This document shows, piece after piece, positions 39,858 to 41,830 of a DNA stretch of 41,830 nt. The notes under the pieces were generated by a model that had not been told where the DNA came from, ran no database searches, and saw only the letters and a list, made by a program, of their open reading frames with translations. The position numbers and the translations under genes are program-made. The stretch is from NCBI RefSeq assembly GCF_002904295.1, contig NZ_PPHG01000070.1:1-41830 (forward strand), written 5' to 3'. Numbering within the stretch: position 1 is the first letter of the stretch; each line of letters begins with the position of its first letter. The stretch comes from Amycolatopsis sp. CA-128772 (GTDB lineage: Bacteria; Actinomycetota; Actinomycetes; Mycobacteriales; Pseudonocardiaceae).

Positions 39858-39878
39858 TTGCAAGCACCCTGCTTGCAA
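39858..39878. promoter_or_regulatory. Perfect operator-like palindrome between xre and PCMT-like gene
   Basis: TTGCAAGCA (39858-39866), CCC, TGCTTGCAA (39870-39878): exact 9-bp arms in the 105-bp divergent gap, 50 bp from the xre start and 35 bp from the methyltransferase ATG. Confidence 0.75.
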
Positions 39879-39913
39879 CCATCGGGTGTGACGCGCACCG
39901 CTACCGTGGTGCC

Positions 39914-41062
39914 ATGACGCGCTCGGCCCGGCTGCGGCGACGCCTCGTCGAGCACCTCCTCGACGAGGACGTGCTGCACGCGCCGGAGTGGATCGCCGCC
40001 TTCCGCGCCGTCCCGCGGCACGTCTTCCTGCCGCGGTTCTTCGTGCCGGCGGGCGGCCTGTGGGCGGCGGTCGACCACGGCGACCCGGGCTGGCTGGAGA
40101 CCGTCTACTCCCGGGACGTGCTGGTCACGCAGCTCGACGACGACCCGGACCGCTGGGAGCTCGCCCGGCGCGCCGGGCCGGTCACCGGGACCCCGACGAG
40201 CTCGTCCAGCATGCCGTCGATCATGGCGATCATGCTCGAGGAGCTGCGGGTGCGCGACGGGCAGTGCGTGCTGGAGATCGGCACCGGCACCGGCTACAAC
40301 GCCGCCCTGCTGAGCCACCGCTGCGGCGCCGGCCAGGTGTCCACAGTGGACATCGACCCGGTGATCGTCGCCGCGGCGCGCGAGCGGCTGACGGCGGCGG
40401 GGTACCGCCCGGCGTGCGCGGTGGGCGACGGTGCGCTCGGTTTCCCGGCCGGCACGGTCTTCGACCGGGTGCTGTGCACGGCGTCGGTGTCGGAGATCCC
40501 GCTCCCCTGGCTGGCGCAGACGAAACCGGGCGGGCTGGTCGTGACGACGCTGAACCGCCCGATCGGCGCCGGGCTCGTCCGGCTGGTCGTCGGCGAAGAC
40601 GGCGAAGCGCAGGGCCGCGTCCTCGCGCGCGACGGCCGCTTCATGCCCCTTCGCGCGCACCGGCTGCCGGAGACGAGCCCGCTGCCGATGCCGTCGCGCG
40701 GCGACTGGGAGCAGACGCGGCTGCCGATGTCGGCGGTGCTCCAGCCCCGCCGGCAGTTCGAGTTCTTCGCGGGGCTGGCGCTGCCCGGCGTCCGGGCGGT
40801 GCGCGAGAGCGGCGACGACGAGGCGCCGGGCGTCGCCCTGATCCACCCGGACGGCTCGTGGGTCCGCCACCGCAAGCGCGGCGGCGCCGACGAGGTGGCG
40901 CAGGGCGGGCCGCGGGCGCTGTGGGAGATCGCCGAGGCGGCCTACGTCGAGTGGTGCGAGCTGGGCAAGCCGGACCGCGACCGGTTCGGCGTGACGGTGA
41001 CCGGCGACCGCCAGGAGTTCTGGCTCGACGCACCCGGCGGCCGCACCTGGCCGCTGCCCTAG
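39914..41062 (+). CDS. PCMT-family methyltransferase
   Basis: 382 residues from ATG 39914 (MTRSARLRRRLVEHLLDEDV). N-terminal PCMT domain: FRAVPRHVFLPRFF, the TSSSSMPSIMAIML segment and motif I VLEIGTGTGYNAALLSHR, with VDIDP (beta-2) and FDRVLCTASVSEIPL. The C-terminal 150 residues are an extension seen in actinobacterial PCMT-like proteins linked to peptide (FxLD/lanthipeptide) modification, but no precursor peptide gene is seen here. Protein-L-isoaspartate repair is the conservative call. The IS481-type element begins 1-2 bp after its stop. Confidence 0.85.
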   Translation: MTRSARLRRRLVEHLLDEDVLHAPEWIAAFRAVPRHVFLPRFFVPAGGLWAAVDHGDPGWLETVYSRDVLVTQLDDDPDRWELARRAGPVTGTPTSSSSMPSIMAIMLEELRVRDGQCVLEIGTGTGYNAALLSHRCGAGQVSTVDIDPVIVAAARERLTAAGYRPACAVGDGALGFPAGTVFDRVLCTASVSEIPLPWLAQTKPGGLVVTTLNRPIGAGLVRLVVGEDGEAQGRVLARDGRFMPLRAHRLPETSPLPMPSRGDWEQTRLPMSAVLQPRRQFEFFAGLALPGVRAVRESGDDEAPGVALIHPDGSWVRHRKRGGADEVAQGGPRALWEIAEAAYVEWCELGKPDRDRFGVTVTGDRQEFWLDAPGGRTWPLP

Positions 41063-41127
41063 CTGTGATGTCCGGGGACGTTGTCCCGAGTTGAGGTGAC
41101 TGGTGGCGGCCTGTCGTGCTGACAGGT

Positions 41128-41186
41128 GAAGGCCTCCGGCTGTGAAGTGGAGCTGTCGAGGAACCACATCACCTGCCGGAGGCCTT
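41128..41186 (+). promoter_or_regulatory. Hairpin burying the transposase ribosome-binding site
   Basis: Perfect 13-bp arms GAAGGCCTCCGGC (41128-41140) and GCCGGAGGCCTTC (41174-41186). The GGAGG at 41177-41181 is inside the right arm, which ends at the base before the GTG start. Confidence 0.75.
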
Positions 41187-41830
41187 CGTGTCCCACCCTA
41201 ACGCCACCCTGACCCCACGCACCCGGCTGCGGCTGGCGCGTCTGATCGTCGAGCAGGGCTGGACCTGTACCGCAGCGGCGAAGATGTTCATGGTCGCCGC
41301 CAGGACCGCTCGCAAATGGGCCGAGCGCTACCGCGCCGAAGGCGCAGCTGGGATGGCGGATCGCAGCTCACGCCCGCATCGCAGCCCTGCCCGCACACCC
41401 GAGCACCTGGTCCGCGCGATCGTGCGGTTGCGGTGGCGCATGCGGCTCGGGCCGGTGCAGATCGGCGGCCGGCTCGGCCTGCCCGCCTCGACGGTGCACG
41501 CGGTGCTGGTGCGCTGCCGGATCAACCGCCTGTCCCGCATCGACCGGGTCACCGGCGAACCGCTGCGCCGCTACGAGCACGACCACCCCGGTTCGCTGCT
41601 GCATGTCGATGTCACCAAGTTCGGCAACATCCCCAATGGCGGCGGGCACCGGTTCGTGGGCCGGGCCCAAGGCGACCGCAACCGGGCCGCGACCCCGGGC
41701 AAGCCCCGCAACGCCTACCGCAACCCCAAGATCGGGGTCGCGTTCGTGCACACGGTGATCGACGACCATTCCCGTGTCGCCTACGCCGAGATCCACGCCG
41801 ATGAGACCGCTGCCACCGCCACCGCGGTGC
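41187..41830 (+). CDS. IS481-family transposase, partial
   Basis: About 214 codons from GTG 41187 (MSHPNATLTPRTRLRLARL), cut by the window end. N-terminal leucine/HTH region (TCTAAAKMFMVAARTARKWAERYRAEG), a second HTH (LGLPASTVHAVLVRC), then the rve integrase core with first catalytic Asp in LLHVDVTKFGNIP and second in HTVIDDHSRVAYAEI; the final Glu is beyond the window. GGAGG sits 5 nt upstream in a hairpin. Apparently intact so far. Confidence 0.93.

Larger units (their letters stand above)
41064..41830 (+). mobile_element. IS481-type insertion sequence, left part
   Basis: Starts with TGTGATGTCCGGGGACGTTG at about 41064; TGT...ACA ends are usual for the IS481 family. It continues past the window end, so the right inverted repeat and target duplication cannot be checked. 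It lies directly against the PCMT-like stop. Confidence 0.7.

Noticed and set aside
39914..41062. RiPP (lanthipeptide FxLD) biosynthetic cluster
   Set aside because: The PCMT-like gene alone resembles the tailoring enzyme; no precursor peptide or LanB/LanC-type gene is in the window.

Overview
The window is high-GC actinobacterial DNA. Frequent GTG starts, 4-bp ATGA/GTGA start/stop overlaps, a mycothiol gene (mshA) and the gene order all point to Pseudonocardiaceae, most probably Amycolatopsis or a close relative; this genus call is inference. It is ordinary chromosome at both ends with an accessory-like middle. The conserved parts recall the Mycobacterium tuberculosis Rv0474-Rv0497 neighbourhood: an Rv0497-like protein, Ppx/GppA, RegX3, SenX3, phosphoglycerate mutase, YbjN, MshA, a lipoprotein L,D-transpeptidase, MurB and a DUF2505 protein on the left, and the Xre regulator/HbhA/DUF2516 trio near the right end, with about 24 kb of other genes between.

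Layout. 1-3687: Rv0497-like end, ppx, regX3-senX3. 3834-6269: aldo/keto reductase, divergent HTH regulator and lipoprotein. 6330-13549: leftward gpmA, DUF4349 lipoprotein, ybjN-like, mshA, hydrolase, L,D-transpeptidase, murB. 13574-16700: rightward DUF2505, methyltransferase, DedA, a broken maleylpyruvate-isomerase-type gene, purU. 16723-19721: zinc alcohol dehydrogenase with a divergent TetR repressor and two palindromic operators, then a PPOX flavoprotein and a HAD dehalogenase. 19719-21158: a four-domain cold-shock protein and a transposase relic between matching inverted repeats. 21156-22692: MDR reductase and SRPBCC protein.

22891-29447 is the most intriguing part: a tightly coupled operon of a GntR regulator, an 8-Cys ferredoxin, a lipoprotein solute-binding protein with a NosL-like C-terminal domain, an SsuC-type permease, an SsuB-type ATPase, and an AprA/FrdA-type flavoprotein carrying about 290 residues of HEAT repeats. 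It reads as import of a small, perhaps sulfur-containing, solute coupled to a flavin/Fe-S redox enzyme. 29458-33335 carries a MarR regulator, a methyltransferase and an Opu-type osmolyte transporter with no ATPase gene. 33367-34927 is a CadD-like exporter and a double GNAT. 35122-38113 is a second candidate undescribed system: a translationally coupled YbaK-like deacylase, an ornithine-cyclodeaminase-like enzyme and a MIO-type lyase with altered active-site residues. 38301-39808 is DUF2516-HbhA-Xre, then a PCMT-like methyltransferase, and from about 41064 an IS481-type element runs off the window.

Recurring non-coding structure includes partial copies of gene 3' ends just downstream of three genes (regX3, a methyltransferase, DUF2516), two ribosome-binding sites buried in hairpins, several perfect operator-like palindromes, and a facing pair of DnaA boxes away from any recognisable origin. 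No tRNA, rRNA or CRISPR array was seen. All functional calls come from reading motifs by eye; no database search was run.
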